In this document: piece by piece, positions 36,199 to 44,905 of the stretch
How positions within the stretch are numbered: position 1 is the first letter of the stretch
Layout: each line of letters starts with the position of its first letter
Assembly: GCF_016756315.1 (NCBI RefSeq)
Contig: NZ_AP024235.1
Location: 1,612,001-1,676,000 of the forward strand
Direction of reading: 5' to 3'
DNA length: 64,000 nucleotides
Origin: Alteromonas sp. KC3
GTDB taxonomy: Bacteria; Pseudomonadota; Gammaproteobacteria; Enterobacterales; Alteromonadaceae
Position numbers and translations under genes: made by a program
The notes under the pieces: generated by a model
Database searches by the model: none
The model's input: the letters and a program-made list of their open reading frames with translations, nothing else
Told to the model about the DNA's origin: nothing

Positions 36199-36274
36199 TG
36201 GCTGGGGTAACAGGACTCGAACCTATGAATGGCGGGATCAAAACCCGCTGCCTTACCAACTTGGCTATACCCCA
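36199..36274 (-). tRNA. tRNA-Gln (UUG)
   Basis: Same 76-base sequence as the copy at 35873-35948; anticodon UUG. Confidence 0.96.
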
Positions 36275-36276
36275 AT

Positions 36277-36361
36277 TGGTGCGGAAGGAGAGACTTGAAC
36301 TCTCACGCCGTGAAGCACTGGAACCTAAATCCAGCGTGTCTACCAATTCCACCACTTCCGC
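36277..36361 (-). tRNA. tRNA-Leu (UAG)
   Basis: Same 85-base sequence as the copy at 35951-36035; anticodon UAG. Confidence 0.96.
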
Positions 36362-36396
36362 GTAGACGTTAGCTGTAATATTCTTTTAAAAAAGAA

Positions 36397-36472
36397 TGGC
36401 TGGGGTAACAGGACTCGAACCTATGAATGGCGGGATCAAAACCCGCTGCCTTACCAACTTGGCTATACCCCA
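36397..36472 (-). tRNA. tRNA-Gln (UUG)
   Basis: 76 bases, the same as the other two cluster copies; anticodon UUG. Confidence 0.96.
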
Positions 36473-36474
36473 AT

Positions 36475-36559
36475 TGGTGCGGAAGGAGAGACTTGAACTC
36501 TCACGCCGTGAAGCACTGGAACCTAAATCCAGCGTGTCTACCAATTCCACCACTTCCGC
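36475..36559 (-). tRNA. tRNA-Leu (UAG)
   Basis: 85 bases, the same as the other two copies; anticodon UAG. Confidence 0.96.
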
Positions 36560-36592
36560 GCAGCTAAACTTTCCTAAGAAATAATAGAGAAG

Positions 36593-36669
36593 TGGTGGCT
36601 ACGGCGAGATTCGAACTTGCGACCCCATCATTATGAGTGATGTGCTCTAACCAACTGAGCTACGTAGCC
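36593..36669 (-). tRNA. tRNA-Met (CAU), elongator type, first gene of the operon
   Basis: 77 bases, the same as 36069-36145. It is closest to the promoter at 36705-36733. Confidence 0.95.
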
Positions 36670-37003
36670 TCTTTACTTCTCTTCCCTCTCAGGAAGTGGC
36701 GCGTATTATGCGTATATGACTGGCAACCGTCAACCCCTTTTTTACTAACTTTTTCTAAATGCTTATTAAGTGTTCGCTGGGGTATGAATATCACTCAAAA
36801 AGTGGCGAATTTGAACAACTTGAGAGATTCTTACCGCAAAATAATGCAGTTCGTGAATTGCCAAAAGCGCAGTGGCTGGCATAACCTACAAAGCTTGTCG
36901 GCTGACTTTTATACAATATATGAGTGCTAAACCACTAGGTTAAAATGCGGCCTCGTATTATTGAAGCCGTATTGCAATTCTATGCTCATCAAAATAATTA
37001 CGT
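36670..37003. other. Region between tRNA operon and cyclophilin gene
   Basis: 334 bases. The left part holds the tRNA promoter and a short leader with a CTTCC/GGAAG hairpin. The rest, 36740-37003, is AT-rich with no protein gene or clear terminator that I can support; the part directly before the tRNA promoter may act as an UP element. Confidence 0.5.
36705..36733 (-). promoter_or_regulatory. Stable-RNA type promoter of the tRNA operon
   Basis: On the minus strand TTGACG (36733-36728), exactly 17 bases, CATAAT (36710-36705), then ACGCGCC. The GC-rich discriminator is typical of stringently controlled stable-RNA promoters. The upstream stretch is A/T-rich. Confidence 0.85.
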
Positions 37004-37954
37004 TTATGGTGTCGTTGTCGCTTTGGTTTGGTGATAGCACACGTCAATTGGGCGAGGGCCGTAACTGTTATCGTGAAAAAACGGGTTGTCGAGCGTTCTG
37101 CCTATGTGGGTGCGCTGTTTAAATTCTTCATTGTTTGTGGTCTGTATAAAGTACGGGGAATCCTGAAGTCCATGTACTTTTGCGCTAAGGATAGTGCTGT
37201 TTTCCACCAATGTATCGAGTACGCCGCCATTTGCAAGGTTTCCTCTCGGCAGTTTTTGCAATACATCCATGCCTTTAACAACGCGGCCTACCACAGACAT
37301 GTTTCGGTCTAAATGTCGCGGCGCTTGACCAATCACAATATAAAACTCAGTACTCGCGGTATTTTTTTCGCTGTTACGCGCAAATGCAACGACTCCAGGA
37401 CAGTGCAGCCCCCACATTTGCTGCTTATTTTTGTCGATGCCCACAGCAAACCCGTCCAAAAAACCGGTCTCAGGGGCAAACATATCTTTGTTTTCAATCG
37501 ATACTACATTCCCAGAAAGGGGTTGCGTAAATTCGGCGTCAATATTGGACAAAAGTGCAGGGTCGAATTTAGTCGCATCATGACTGTCATTACTTCCTGC
37601 TTGTGCGACAAAGCCATCAACAACGCGGTAAAAATGTTGATTATCGTAAAACTTAGCGTTAATCAGCGCTTTAAATCGAGCGACATGTTTAGGTGCAAGG
37701 GCAGGGTGTAGCGCGATAACCACATCACCTAATGGTGTAGTAAACGTGACGGTTTGTTGTTGAGCGACTTCAAACCACTTACCGGTGTTGCTGTTCACAG
37801 TGGATTGGCTTGTTTTTGCCAACTTCTCGCTAGGTTCAGAAGCAAGCGCGGGTAGCGTTGCTAATGACATGCCCAACGACATCATAATAAGTGTTTTTAG
37901 CGTAAAACGCTTAATGGTGACTGCTTTTTTGTCAGATACGGTGTTTCTACTCAT
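37004..37954 (-). CDS. Exported cyclophilin-type peptidyl-prolyl isomerase
   Basis: A 316-residue protein with a signal peptide (about 38 residues, ending LPALA), so periplasmic. The cyclophilin fold covers about residues 70-255: VTFTTPLGDVVIALHPALAPKHVARF, FYDNQHFYRVVDGFVAQAGS, STEFYIVIGQ and DRNMSVVGRVVKGMDVL. A C-terminal extension of about 60 residues has no known motif. The ATG at 37954 gives the signal peptide and has GGAAG in front. It helps fold exported proteins; targets are unknown. Confidence 0.88.
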   Translation of the reverse strand: MSRNTVSDKKAVTIKRFTLKTLIMMSLGMSLATLPALASEPSEKLAKTSQSTVNSNTGKWFEVAQQQTVTFTTPLGDVVIALHPALAPKHVARFKALINAKFYDNQHFYRVVDGFVAQAGSNDSHDATKFDPALLSNIDAEFTQPLSGNVVSIENKDMFAPETGFLDGFAVGIDKNKQQMWGLHCPGVVAFARNSEKNTASTEFYIVIGQAPRHLDRNMSVVGRVVKGMDVLQKLPRGNLANGGVLDTLVENSTILSAKVHGLQDSPYFIQTTNNEEFKQRTHIGRTLDNPFFHDNSYGPRPIDVCYHQTKATTTP

Positions 37955-38023
37955 TTCGCTTCCGTTGATGAGACGTGAAAACACTTTTATATCAGGGTGT
38001 TTAGGTTTGCTCAAACTTAAAAC

Positions 38024-38050
38024 AAAAAAGCCACCTTAACAGGTGGCTTT
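38024..38050 (-). terminator. Terminator after ychF
   Basis: AAAGCCACCT-taac-AGGTGGCTTT, a perfect ten-base-pair stem. It lies between the ychF stop and the cyclophilin gene, with T residues following on the minus strand. Confidence 0.88.
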
Positions 38051-38093
38051 AAAAATACTGCTTTATTGATGTTCACACATCAAGGTAACGCTT

Positions 38094-39185
38094 TTATACA
38101 TTAAAGCGGAAGTGGATAACATCGCCGTCTTTTACAATGTAGTCTTTACCTTCTAAACGCCATTTACCCGCGTCTTTGGCTCCTTGCTCACCGTTAAATT
38201 CTACGAAGTGGTCGTAGCTTACGATTTCCGCACGAATAAAGCCTTTTTCGAAATCGGTGTGAATTTTACCTGCTGCCTGTGGTGCAGTTGAGCCTTCAGG
38301 GAAGGTCCATGCGCGCACTTCTTTTACACCAGCAGTAAAGTAGGTTTGCAGCGTAAGTAGGCTGTAGCCTGCGCGAATAACGCGGTTAAGGCCTGGCTCT
38401 TCTAAACCCATGTCTTGCATGAATTCTTCACGCTCGTCATCTTCAAGTTCAGCAATGTCTGCTTCAATAGCAGCACACACTGCCACTACAGTCGCATTTT
38501 CACCTGCTGCAATTTCGCGAACTTGATCAAGATATGGGTTGTTTTCAAAACCGTCTTCGTTAACGTTCGCTACATACATGGTAGGCTTAAGCGTAAGCAT
38601 GTTCATGTAGCTAATAGCTGCCAGTTCTTCTTTTGAAAGCTCAAGTGAACGAAGCAATAAGCCTTCGTCAAGATGCGGCTTAATCTTCTCAAGTACTTTC
38701 ATTTCGTACTTGGCGTCTGCGTCACCACCTTTAGCACGTTTTGCTACACGGTGAAGCGCTTTTTCAGTTGTTTCAAGGTCAGCAAGTGCTAACTCGGTAT
38801 TGATAACGTCAATGTCGTCCTTCGGACTAACGCGACCAGCAACGTGCACGATGTTTTCATCGTCAAAGCAGCGAACTACATGGCCAATGGCGTCAGTTTC
38901 ACGAATGTTAGCCAAGAACTTGTTACCAAGACCTTCACCTTTAGACGCGCCTTCAACTAACCCAGCAATGTCTACGAATTCCATCGTGGTAGGAATAACG
39001 CGCTGAGGATTTACAATTTCAGCTAGCTTGTCCAAACGAAGGTCTGGTACAGGTACTACACCAGTGTTCGGTTCGATGGTACAGAAGGGAAAGTTAGCCG
39101 CTTCAATACCCGCTTTAGTTAATGCATTGAAAAGTGTTGATTTACCTACGTTCGGTAGGCCAACAATACCGCATTTAAAACCCAT
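38094..39185 (-). CDS. ychF: Redox-responsive ATPase YchF (OLA1 type)
   Basis: A 363-residue Obg-family P-loop protein. G1 is GLPNVGKST at residue 8, the switch region is [22 protein letters not shown], and the base-specificity motif is NVNE rather than NKxD, the mark of ATP preference in YchF. A coiled-coil insert and a C-terminal TGS domain follow. It binds ribosomes and negatively affects oxidative-stress defence in E. coli. It follows pth by 41 bases, the usual order rplY-pth-ychF. Confidence 0.96.
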   Translation of the reverse strand: MGFKCGIVGLPNVGKSTLFNALTKAGIEAANFPFCTIEPNTGVVPVPDLRLDKLAEIVNPQRVIPTTMEFVDIAGLVEGASKGEGLGNKFLANIRETDAIGHVVRCFDDENIVHVAGRVSPKDDIDVINTELALADLETTEKALHRVAKRAKGGDADAKYEMKVLEKIKPHLDEGLLLRSLELSKEELAAISYMNMLTLKPTMYVANVNEDGFENNPYLDQVREIAAGENATVVAVCAAIEADIAELEDDEREEFMQDMGLEEPGLNRVIRAGYSLLTLQTYFTAGVKEVRAWTFPEGSTAPQAAGKIHTDFEKGFIRAEIVSYDHFVEFNGEQGAKDAGKWRLEGKDYIVKDGDVIHFRFNV

Positions 39186-39226
39186 GGTATGGATCCTTGT
39201 CTGGAAAAGTAATCACTGTTAATCGG

Positions 39227-39808
39227 TTACGCTTTATGCGAGTGTAACCTGTTCTGCGCTTGCTTTAGGTCTTCTTTAAGCAGAATTTCGGTGCAGCGAA
39301 CCGCTTCATCAATGGCGCTGTCAATGGCTGCTTTCTCATCTGCTGGCGGCTTACCTAGCACGTGGCCTGTAACTCGGCTTTTATGTCCTGGGTGACCAAT
39401 ACCAATACGCAAGCGCAAAAAATTCTTGTTGTTACCCATTTTAGCCACAATGTCACGCACGCCATTTTGACTAGAGCTACCACCTACTTTGTACTTTGCT
39501 ACACCGGGTGGTAAATCGAGTTCGTCAAACGCTACTAGTATTTGTTCTGGTTCTATTCGGTAAAAGTTTGCAAGTGCTGCAACCGCCTGTCCACTTTTAT
39601 TCATAAAGGTAGTGGGGTAGAGCAAACGAATATCTTTGCCAGCAATCGTAATACGAGCTGTTTTACCGAAGAATTTTGTTTCTGGTTTTAGCGAGGCGTT
39701 ATAGGTGTCGGCAAGTTGGTTTAGAAACCATTCACCGGCATTGTGTCGGGTATTGTCGTATTCGGGGCCTGGATTACCCAGACCCACGATAAGGCGAATA
39801 TCAGCCAA
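39227..39808 (-). CDS. pth: Peptidyl-tRNA hydrolase
   Basis: A 193-residue enzyme that frees tRNA from prematurely released peptidyl-t[25 protein letters not shown] holds the catalytic His near residue 22, and FMNKSGQAV and DELDLPPG are the other conserved parts. The start codon is TTG at 39808, six bases after the rplY stop, with TGAGGA nine bases before it inside the end of rplY, which suggests coupled translation. Confidence 0.95.
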   Translation of the reverse strand: MADIRLIVGLGNPGPEYDNTRHNAGEWFLNQLADTYNASLKPETKFFGKTARITIAGKDIRLLYPTTFMNKSGQAVAALANFYRIEPEQILVAFDELDLPPGVAKYKVGGSSSQNGVRDIVAKMGNNKNFLRLRIGIGHPGHKSRVTGHVLGKPPADEKAAIDSAIDEAVRCTEILLKEDLKQAQNRLHSHKA

Positions 39809-39813
39809 GAGGA

Positions 39814-40440
39814 TTATTCCTCAGTAGCTTCTTCTTCGCTGTCTTCAGCTGCTGCGCCTTTAGCAGGCTTAACAGTTACAACCGCTAGGTCGTGAGCTTC
39901 GTCGTTCTTAGCAAGTTCAACAGAAGATACGCCAGCTGGAAGTGTAAGGTCAGACAAGTGTAGTGTTTGACCCATTTCAACGCCTGCCATGTCTACTTCG
40001 ATGAACTCTGGTAGATCTTTAGGCTGACAAGTCACTTCGATTTCTGTTAGGTGATGCTCAGCAACACCGCCAGCTTTAACCGCTGCAGATTTTTCTTCGT
40101 TGATGAAGTGAACTGGAACGTTAGTGTGTACAGCTTGACCAGCGATTACACGTTGGAAATCGATGTGAGTGATCTTAGGCTTGTACGGGTGGCGTTGCAT
40201 ATCTTTAACAAGAACTTCAGTTGCTTTACCGTCTACATTCAAAGTAAGAACGTGTGAGTAAAACGCTTCAAATTCAGAAGCTTGAAATACTTTGTTGTGT
40301 GCAAGCGTGATAGAAACTGGCGCTTCTTCACCACCGTAAATGATACCTGGAAGCTTATCTTCGCGACGTAGGCGGCGGCTCGCACCTTTCCCTAGGTCTG
40401 TACGAACAGATGCGTCTAGGTTAAAAATTGCTTCAGACAT
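39814..40440 (-). CDS. rplY: 50S ribosomal protein L25 / general stress protein Ctc
   Basis: A 208-residue long form: an N-terminal L25 domain that binds 5S rRNA (about residues 5-95, [26 protein letters not shown]) and a C-terminal beta domain of the TL5/CTC type, ending in an acidic tail ([10 protein letters not shown]). E. coli L25 lacks the second domain. The ATG at 40440 has GGAG eight bases before it; the frame is open upstream but no better start is seen. It heads the rplY-pth-ychF operon. Confidence 0.95.
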   Translation of the reverse strand: MSEAIFNLDASVRTDLGKGASRRLRREDKLPGIIYGGEEAPVSITLAHNKVFQASEFEAFYSHVLTLNVDGKATEVLVKDMQRHPYKPKITHIDFQRVIAGQAVHTNVPVHFINEEKSAAVKAGGVAEHHLTEIEVTCQPKDLPEFIEVDMAGVEMGQTLHLSDLTLPAGVSSVELAKNDEAHDLAVVTVKPAKGAAAEDSEEEATEE

Positions 40441-40600
40441 TGTCTGTCTCCAATTATAAAGTCTAATGGTGTAGGTTTTTGCGACCAAAACCTACTGTTA
40501 AATTGTGTTTATCCGTACTCAAAAAGCACGTCATTACACCCCCTCGAATTTCAAGGGCGGCGAATTCTAACACCACAACTACAAACATACAATTGCTAGC

Positions 40601-40627
40601 AAACAAAAAGCGCCTACTAAGGCGCTT
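40601..40627 (-). terminator. Terminator after the small lipoprotein gene
   Basis: AAGCGCC-tacta-GGCGCTT stem (40609-40627). On the minus strand it is followed by TTTGTTTG, about 45 bases after the stop at 40670. Confidence 0.82.
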
Positions 40628-40669
40628 GTCATCGCACTATTCATGCGGATGCAACATTATATAATGTGT

Positions 40670-41125
40670 TTATTGTGTTTGAATGTTATCAATTACCTTA
40701 CTGGTATCAAGTACCTTGATAGTGTTTACTTGCAATACGGTACCGAATTGAGTGAATGTCATTACATCGGGCTTAGTAACACCATTAACTTCGACAATTA
40801 ACCCATTCTTTTGATAGGTTTCGTCTAGCCCATGTAGGGTATAGCGGTCGCCGTTTTCGGCAATAAAGGCATAAAAACCGCCTTCCAGCTCTTTATATAT
40901 AATAGAGCCTGTGAGTGTGACAGATTGCGTTTTTGACGATTCTATTGCCGCACTTTGCTTGACGAGTTCTGCTTCTAGCGCTTTAGGTTTGGCGCTTTCG
41001 GCATTACTCTGCATCTCTTTTTTATCAGCCACAGTAGCGTCTCCATTCTCTTCTTTATTATTGCAACCAGACAGTAGCAGAGTTGATGTCGCTACAGTAA
41101 TTAGACATAGCGAGGATATTTTCAT
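40670..41125 (-). CDS. Putative lipoprotein, 151 residues
   Basis: A short signal sequence with lipobox LLLSGC (Cys near residue 20), then a charged linker rich in E, K and A to about residue 65 and a small beta-rich C-terminal domain (GSIIYKELEGGFYAFIAENGDRYTLHG, then VIEVNGVTKP-like strands). This is the layout of an OB-like or SH3-like lipoprotein, but I do not recognise a family. The ATG at 41125 has AAGGAAGAG in front. It is a single gene between rplY and the acidic lipoprotein. Confidence 0.75.
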   Translation of the reverse strand: MKISSLCLITVATSTLLLSGCNNKEENGDATVADKKEMQSNAESAKPKALEAELVKQSAAIESSKTQSVTLTGSIIYKELEGGFYAFIAENGDRYTLHGLDETYQKNGLIVEVNGVTKPDVMTFTQFGTVLQVNTIKVLDTSKVIDNIQTQ

Positions 41126-41816
41126 TTCTCTTCCTTTTGTAAATAGAATTACGGCTGTACACATTAACAACCGAGCTGGTAGGTGTTTACCTACTATTTG
41201 GCTATAGTGTTAGCAGAAAGTGAAGGTGGAGGCAAAATATGTTTAGCGCGATAAGCATTGAGTAAAACGCCATTCCTTCTTTTTCAGCTTGAGTAATTTC
41301 TACATTTATTAACACCATATTATACACTTGTGACCTTAACCATTTCTTAACAGCCGGTTAAAATCACTTCAAATCACACCTGTATTATCTTGTCACTAAC
41401 CTCTATTTGCCTGATGCAGGTCACAAAATAAAGTCTGTATTATTGTGTCTTTTGTAACGTTGAAGTCGTCGCTATCTAATTGACGGGGAAGGGTTTAAAC
41501 GCAATTTAATCAGTAGGTTAGCGTTGTGATGCACGCGAGTAATACATAGAAAAAGTATTCTTCTTTATCACTTTTTTGAATGCAAATTTTTTAGCAGGCG
41601 AGATTCGTTTGAATCTCATAAGAATCGAGACGTAATTCACTTTGGTATAATGACTGCAACAATCGTTTTGTCAAAGAAAGGTAGGGTGTCTTTAAGGTCG
41701 CACAACCGTGTTAAACCCAAAATATGTTTTTGGGTTCAAGGGCTATTTAGCACAATACCTTATTTTCTGTGCATGGATGTATAAGCGCAGCGAAACAATA
41801 CGGTAAGGAGAAAATG
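41126..41816. other. 691-base intergenic region between two lipoprotein genes
   Basis: No protein gene of useful length is seen. Structures: a perfect GTAGGT-gttt-ACCTAC at 41179-41194, GAGATTC-gttt-GAATCTC at 41600-41617, and AACCCAAAA-tatg-TTTTTGGGTT at about 41714-41736. An extended -10 promoter lies at 41641-41651. The stretch 41200-41590 is AT-rich with nothing I can assign. A small RNA in the right half is possible but not shown. Confidence 0.5.
41641..41651 (+). promoter_or_regulatory. Extended -10 promoter of the acidic lipoprotein gene
   Basis: TTTGGTATAAT: TATAAT at 41646-41651 preceded by TGG (extended -10). A weak -35 is at the right distance. It gives a leader of about 160 bases that holds the AACCCAAAA hairpin. 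Confidence 0.55.
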
Positions 41817-42122
41817 ATGAAACATTTAGGTAAAATTCTAGCAATCTCAAGTTTTGCGCTTACTCTGGGCGCGTGCGATGTAAATAAAACGAAAGATGGT
41901 GAGATGCCAGATGTTGACGTTGATGCAGGCGAAATTCCTGAGTATGAAGTCGTTAAAACAGAGGACGGAGAAATGCCAACGGTCGATGTCGATGGTGGTG
42001 AACTTCCCGAGTACGAAGTAGAAACAGCTGATGTTGAAGTGCGTACTGTTACTAAAGAAGTGGAAGTTCCGGTAGTTGATGTTGAAATGCCCGAAGAAGA
42101 TGACGATACCGACGATAACTAA
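41817..42122 (+). CDS. Acidic repeat lipoprotein, 101 residues
   Basis: A signal sequence with lipobox LGAC (Cys near 19) is followed by a very acidic domain. It contains a tandem repeat of about 22 residues: KDGEMPDVDVDAGEIPEYEV, then EDGEMPTVDVDGGELPEYEV, and a degenerate third unit. The two DNA copies differ mostly by silent changes. The tail is EEDDDTDDN. The ATG at 41817 is favoured by six-base spacing to AAGGAG; ATG 41814 is next to it. Function unknown; many Asp and Glu residues suggest calcium or other cation binding at the outer membrane. Confidence 0.75.
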   Translation: MKHLGKILAISSFALTLGACDVNKTKDGEMPDVDVDAGEIPEYEVVKTEDGEMPTVDVDGGELPEYEVETADVEVRTVTKEVEVPVVDVEMPEEDDDTDDN

Positions 42123-42148
42123 TGGGCTGCATTCGCGAATGCAATTAA

Positions 42149-42174
42149 AAAAGGCGAGCCATGCTCGCCTTTTT
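42149..42174. terminator. Bidirectional terminator between the acidic lipoprotein and prs
   Basis: AAAAGGCGAGC-cat-GCTCGCCTTTTT between convergent genes. Confidence 0.92.
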
Positions 42175-42198
42175 GCTGTTTGCTTACATCAAGTGCAA

Positions 42199-43146
42199 TT
42201 AGTACTCAAACATCGCTGAAATAGATTCTTCGTTGCTAATACGTCGAATGGTTTCTGCAAGCATCTCAGACAACGTAAGTTGCTTAACTTTACCCATTTT
42301 CTGCATTTCTGCACTTAGTGGGATAGAGTCAGTCACAATAATTTCATCGATCACAGACTCTTTAAGATTGTTTACAGCATTTCCAGAGAAGATAGCGTGA
42401 GTAGCATAAGCATATACTTTTCGAGCACCATGCGCTTTCAACGCTTCCGCTGCTTTTGCCAGCGTACCGCCTGTGTCAATCATGTCGTCGACAATAATAC
42501 AGTCGCGGTCTTTCACATCACCAATGATGTTCATTACCTGAGCGACGTTCGCTTTAGGGCGACGCTTATCAATAATGGCAAGATCAGTATCGTTAAGTAG
42601 CTTAGCCGTTGCACGAGCGCGTACAACACCACCAATATCAGGTGATACAACAACCGGGTCTACAAAATCTCTTCTTACCATATCAGCAAGAAGGATAGGC
42701 GTACCGAACGCATTATCTACAGGAACGTCAAAGAACCCTTGAATCTGCTCGGCGTGGAGGTCGATAGTAAGAACGCGGTCAACACCAACATTAGACAGGA
42801 AGTCAGCCACTACTTTCGCAGTGATTGGTACCCTAGCTGAACGAACACGACGGTCTTGGCGTGCATAACCAAAATAAGGGATCACTGCCGTGATACGACC
42901 AGCTGATGCGCGACGCAATGCGTCGATCATCACGATCAATTCCATCAGGTTATCGTTAGTAGGTGCACAGGTAGACTGAATAATAAAAACGTCCGAGCCA
43001 CGGACGTTTTCATGAATTTCTACGCTGATTTCACCGTCACTGAAACGGCCAACTTTGGCATTTCCAAGTTTGGTATAGAGGCGATCGGCAACTTTCTGGG
43101 CAAGTTCTGGTACGGCATTACCTGCAAAGAGCTTCATATCTGGCAC
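42199..43146 (-). CDS. prs: Ribose-phosphate pyrophosphokinase (PRPP synthase)
   Basis: A 315-residue enzyme making PRPP from ribose 5-phosphate and ATP for purine, pyrimidine, histidine, tryptophan and NAD synthesis. It has the flexible loop YARQDRR near residue 97, the cation site [17 protein letters not shown] and the PRPP-binding [12 protein letters not shown] near 218. The start [10 protein letters not shown] is the canonical one; the GTG at 43146 has GAGGA seven bases before it and is preferred over ATG 43137. It follows tRNA-Gln by 33 bases, in the order lolB-ispE-tRNA-prs. Confidence 0.97.
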   Translation of the reverse strand: MPDMKLFAGNAVPELAQKVADRLYTKLGNAKVGRFSDGEISVEIHENVRGSDVFIIQSTCAPTNDNLMELIVMIDALRRASAGRITAVIPYFGYARQDRRVRSARVPITAKVVADFLSNVGVDRVLTIDLHAEQIQGFFDVPVDNAFGTPILLADMVRRDFVDPVVVSPDIGGVVRARATAKLLNDTDLAIIDKRRPKANVAQVMNIIGDVKDRDCIIVDDMIDTGGTLAKAAEALKAHGARKVYAYATHAIFSGNAVNNLKESVIDEIIVTDSIPLSAEMQKMGKVKQLTLSEMLAETIRRISNEESISAMFEY

Positions 43147-43179
43147 AAGTGGTTCCTCAGTGCGTTGATAAAAGAGGTT

Positions 43180-43255
43180 TGGCTGGGGTAGCAGGACTCG
43201 AACCTACGAATGGCGGGATCAAAACCCGCTGCCTTACCAACTTGGCTATACCCCA
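43180..43255 (-). tRNA. tRNA-Gln (UUG), between ispE and prs
   Basis: 76 bases with encoded CCA; anticodon loop TTTTGAT gives UUG. It differs from the three cluster copies mainly in the T stem, where an A-T pair has become G-C (a compensating change). It is probably processed from the lolB-ispE-prs transcript. Confidence 0.96.
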
Positions 43256-43288
43256 ATTTTTAAGTTCTTGTCCGATGTGGCGTACACG

Positions 43289-44161
43289 CTATTTTTGTTG
43301 TTCTAATTTATCTAATAGTGGTGAGCGGTTCACACCTTTTGCGACAAAGCTCTGCCAATTATCAGGCATTTCTGCTTGAACTTGCTCGGCTAAAGCGCGG
43401 TCAGAAAAAGTGGCAAACACGCAGGCACCTGTGCCCGTCATTCGCGACGGTGCGTAGTGTACCAACCACTGTAATAATTTTGCAACTTCAGGATAGCGAT
43501 TCTCGACTAATTGCTGACAATCATTGTGAGTTTTTTCGAATTTATAATCTTGCCATTGTATTGCAGGGGTATTTCTTGGCAATTCAGGTGCTGTGAACAC
43601 TTGTGCCGTGCTCACATGCACATTAGGGTTGGCAACTAAATAGTACATCTCAGGTTGTGGTGCAGGGGTAATTTCCTCTCCAACACCGCCAGCAAATGCC
43701 GTTAACCCTCTTACAAAAATAGGTACATCGGCACCAAGTGATAATCCCAGAGCTGCCAGCTCATCTTCACTTAAACCCGTGTTCCACAAGTGGTTGAGTG
43801 CAACTAAGGTGGTCGCTGCATTTGATGAACCACCTCCAATGCCACCGCCCATTGGGAGACATTTATCAAGTGTTATTGTTGCGCCCAGCTTGCATTGAGT
43901 TGTTTCTGCCAATAAACGTGCTGCTTTTATAATAAGGTTGTCGTCATCGGCAACGCCTTGTAACGGTGTGGCCATTTTTGTGGTTGAATTTTGAGCGATA
44001 GTAAAGGCGAGCTTGTCACCGTAGTCGAGCATTTGAAATAAGCTTTGTAGCTGATGATAGCCATTTTCGTAGCGACCAAGAATATGGAGAAAAAGATTGA
44101 GCTTGGCAGGTGAAGGCCACCAGTCTTTTGTGTTTACTTGTGTTTTCAATTGAGCGTCCAC
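43289..44161 (-). CDS. ispE: 4-diphosphocytidyl-2-C-methyl-D-erythritol kinase
   Basis: A 290-residue GHMP kinase of the non-mevalonate isoprenoid pathway. SPAKLNLFLHILGRYENGYHQLQ near residue 17 and the ATP-binding PMGGGIGGGSSNAATTL near 97 are typical. The start is GTG at 44161 inside the end of lolB (16-base overlap), so translation is coupled. It lies in the order lolB-ispE-(tRNA-Gln)-prs. Confidence 0.95.
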   Translation of the reverse strand: MDAQLKTQVNTKDWWPSPAKLNLFLHILGRYENGYHQLQSLFQMLDYGDKLAFTIAQNSTTKMATPLQGVADDDNLIIKAARLLAETTQCKLGATITLDKCLPMGGGIGGGSSNAATTLVALNHLWNTGLSEDELAALGLSLGADVPIFVRGLTAFAGGVGEEITPAPQPEMYYLVANPNVHVSTAQVFTAPELPRNTPAIQWQDYKFEKTHNDCQQLVENRYPEVAKLLQWLVHYAPSRMTGTGACVFATFSDRALAEQVQAEMPDNWQSFVAKGVNRSPLLDKLEQQK

Positions 44162-44775
44162 TCGTAAATTTTTATTTTAAGTTGTGTTTTCGGTGTGTTT
44201 TCAGTTTGTTCTTGTGTAAGTGTAATACTATGTGGAAGCCAAACGTTGTCACTGGTTGCTGTTTTAACGCTTCCATAGTTGCCATAACTTACTTTCCAGT
44301 TTCGGCATAAGGTGCACGTACTTTCTAAAGTATTAACTAAGCCTTTTTCAGTAAGCGTATAAGAATCGTTTTCAAGAGGAAGGCCTTTGACCCAAGAGAG
44401 CAGAGAGTCTACTGGAATGATCATGCCAGTAATATTATATATAAGCGGTTCTGGTTGAGCGTCAATGTAAGTTTCACCATCGGCCTCTAACACGGATTTA
44501 TTATCGGTAACATTAAGGTCGACCATGGTGACGCCAAGAAAATTTGCTAATCGAAATTCGAAATTACCAGAATCGTTTTTCCAAACTAGATTTAAACTCG
44601 CCGCTTCTTTACCCTGACGAAATGCAATTTTGCCACGCATTTGCCATTTGTTAACTTCGGCAACTTTTTGTAGTTGTGCAGTAAGGTTTACCGTGTGCTG
44701 TGGCCCTTTTGGTGCAGTGGTACACGCACTTAGCATAATAACCGTGCTGATACATAAAAATAGAATGCGAATCAT
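44146..44775 (-). CDS. lolB: Outer-membrane lipoprotein receptor LolB
   Basis: A 209-residue lipoprotein with lipobox LSAC (Cys near residue 18). It accepts lipoproteins from LolA and inserts them into the outer membrane. WQMRGKIAFRQGKEAASLNLVWKND near residue 44 and ADGETYIDAQ are family features. It is divergent from hemA, as in E. coli, and overlaps ispE by 16 bases. Confidence 0.93.
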   Translation of the reverse strand: MIRILFLCISTVIMLSACTTAPKGPQHTVNLTAQLQKVAEVNKWQMRGKIAFRQGKEAASLNLVWKNDSGNFEFRLANFLGVTMVDLNVTDNKSVLEADGETYIDAQPEPLIYNITGMIIPVDSLLSWVKGLPLENDSYTLTEKGLVNTLESTCTLCRNWKVSYGNYGSVKTATSDNVWLPHSITLTQEQTENTPKTQLKIKIYEWTLN

Positions 44776-44905
44776 TTCAGTAAATGCGCCTGATTAATAT
44801 TAATACAAATAGTAGTAACAATATGGGAACACAGTTTCACCAACACTTTCAATCATTTTGGCTTTTTCGTACAATGCCGCTCCGACGTTGCCAGCACAGA
44901 TTTTA

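Larger units (their letters stand above)
36396..36669 (-). repeat. Duplicated tRNA module, copy 2 (Met-Leu-Gln)
   Basis: Matches 35872-36145 over 274 bases, including the 33-base spacer between tRNA-Leu and tRNA-Met, which points to a recent duplication or gene conversion. Confidence 0.9.

Noticed and set aside
35760..36584. Several 60-90 residue ORFs over the tRNA cluster (both strands)
   Set aside because: They are translations of tRNA genes (for example MVELVDTLDLGSSA), a well-known annotation artefact, and repeat exactly with the tRNA copies.
35872..36669. Prophage or integrative element at the tRNA genes
   Set aside because: No integrase, no attachment-site repeats beyond the tRNA modules, and both flanks are ordinary chromosomal genes.
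36637..36930. 97-residue plus-strand ORF beside the tRNA operon
   Set aside because: It overlaps the tRNA-Met gene and the tRNA promoter, has no ribosome-binding site and looks like random sequence.
41590..41816. Known riboswitch upstream of the acidic lipoprotein
   Set aside because: The hairpins are real, but no conserved riboswitch core is recognised; kept only as an unassigned structured leader.
43149..43379. 76-residue plus-strand ORF between prs and ispE
   Set aside because: It runs through the tRNA-Gln gene in antisense and into the 3' end of ispE; the same artefact type.
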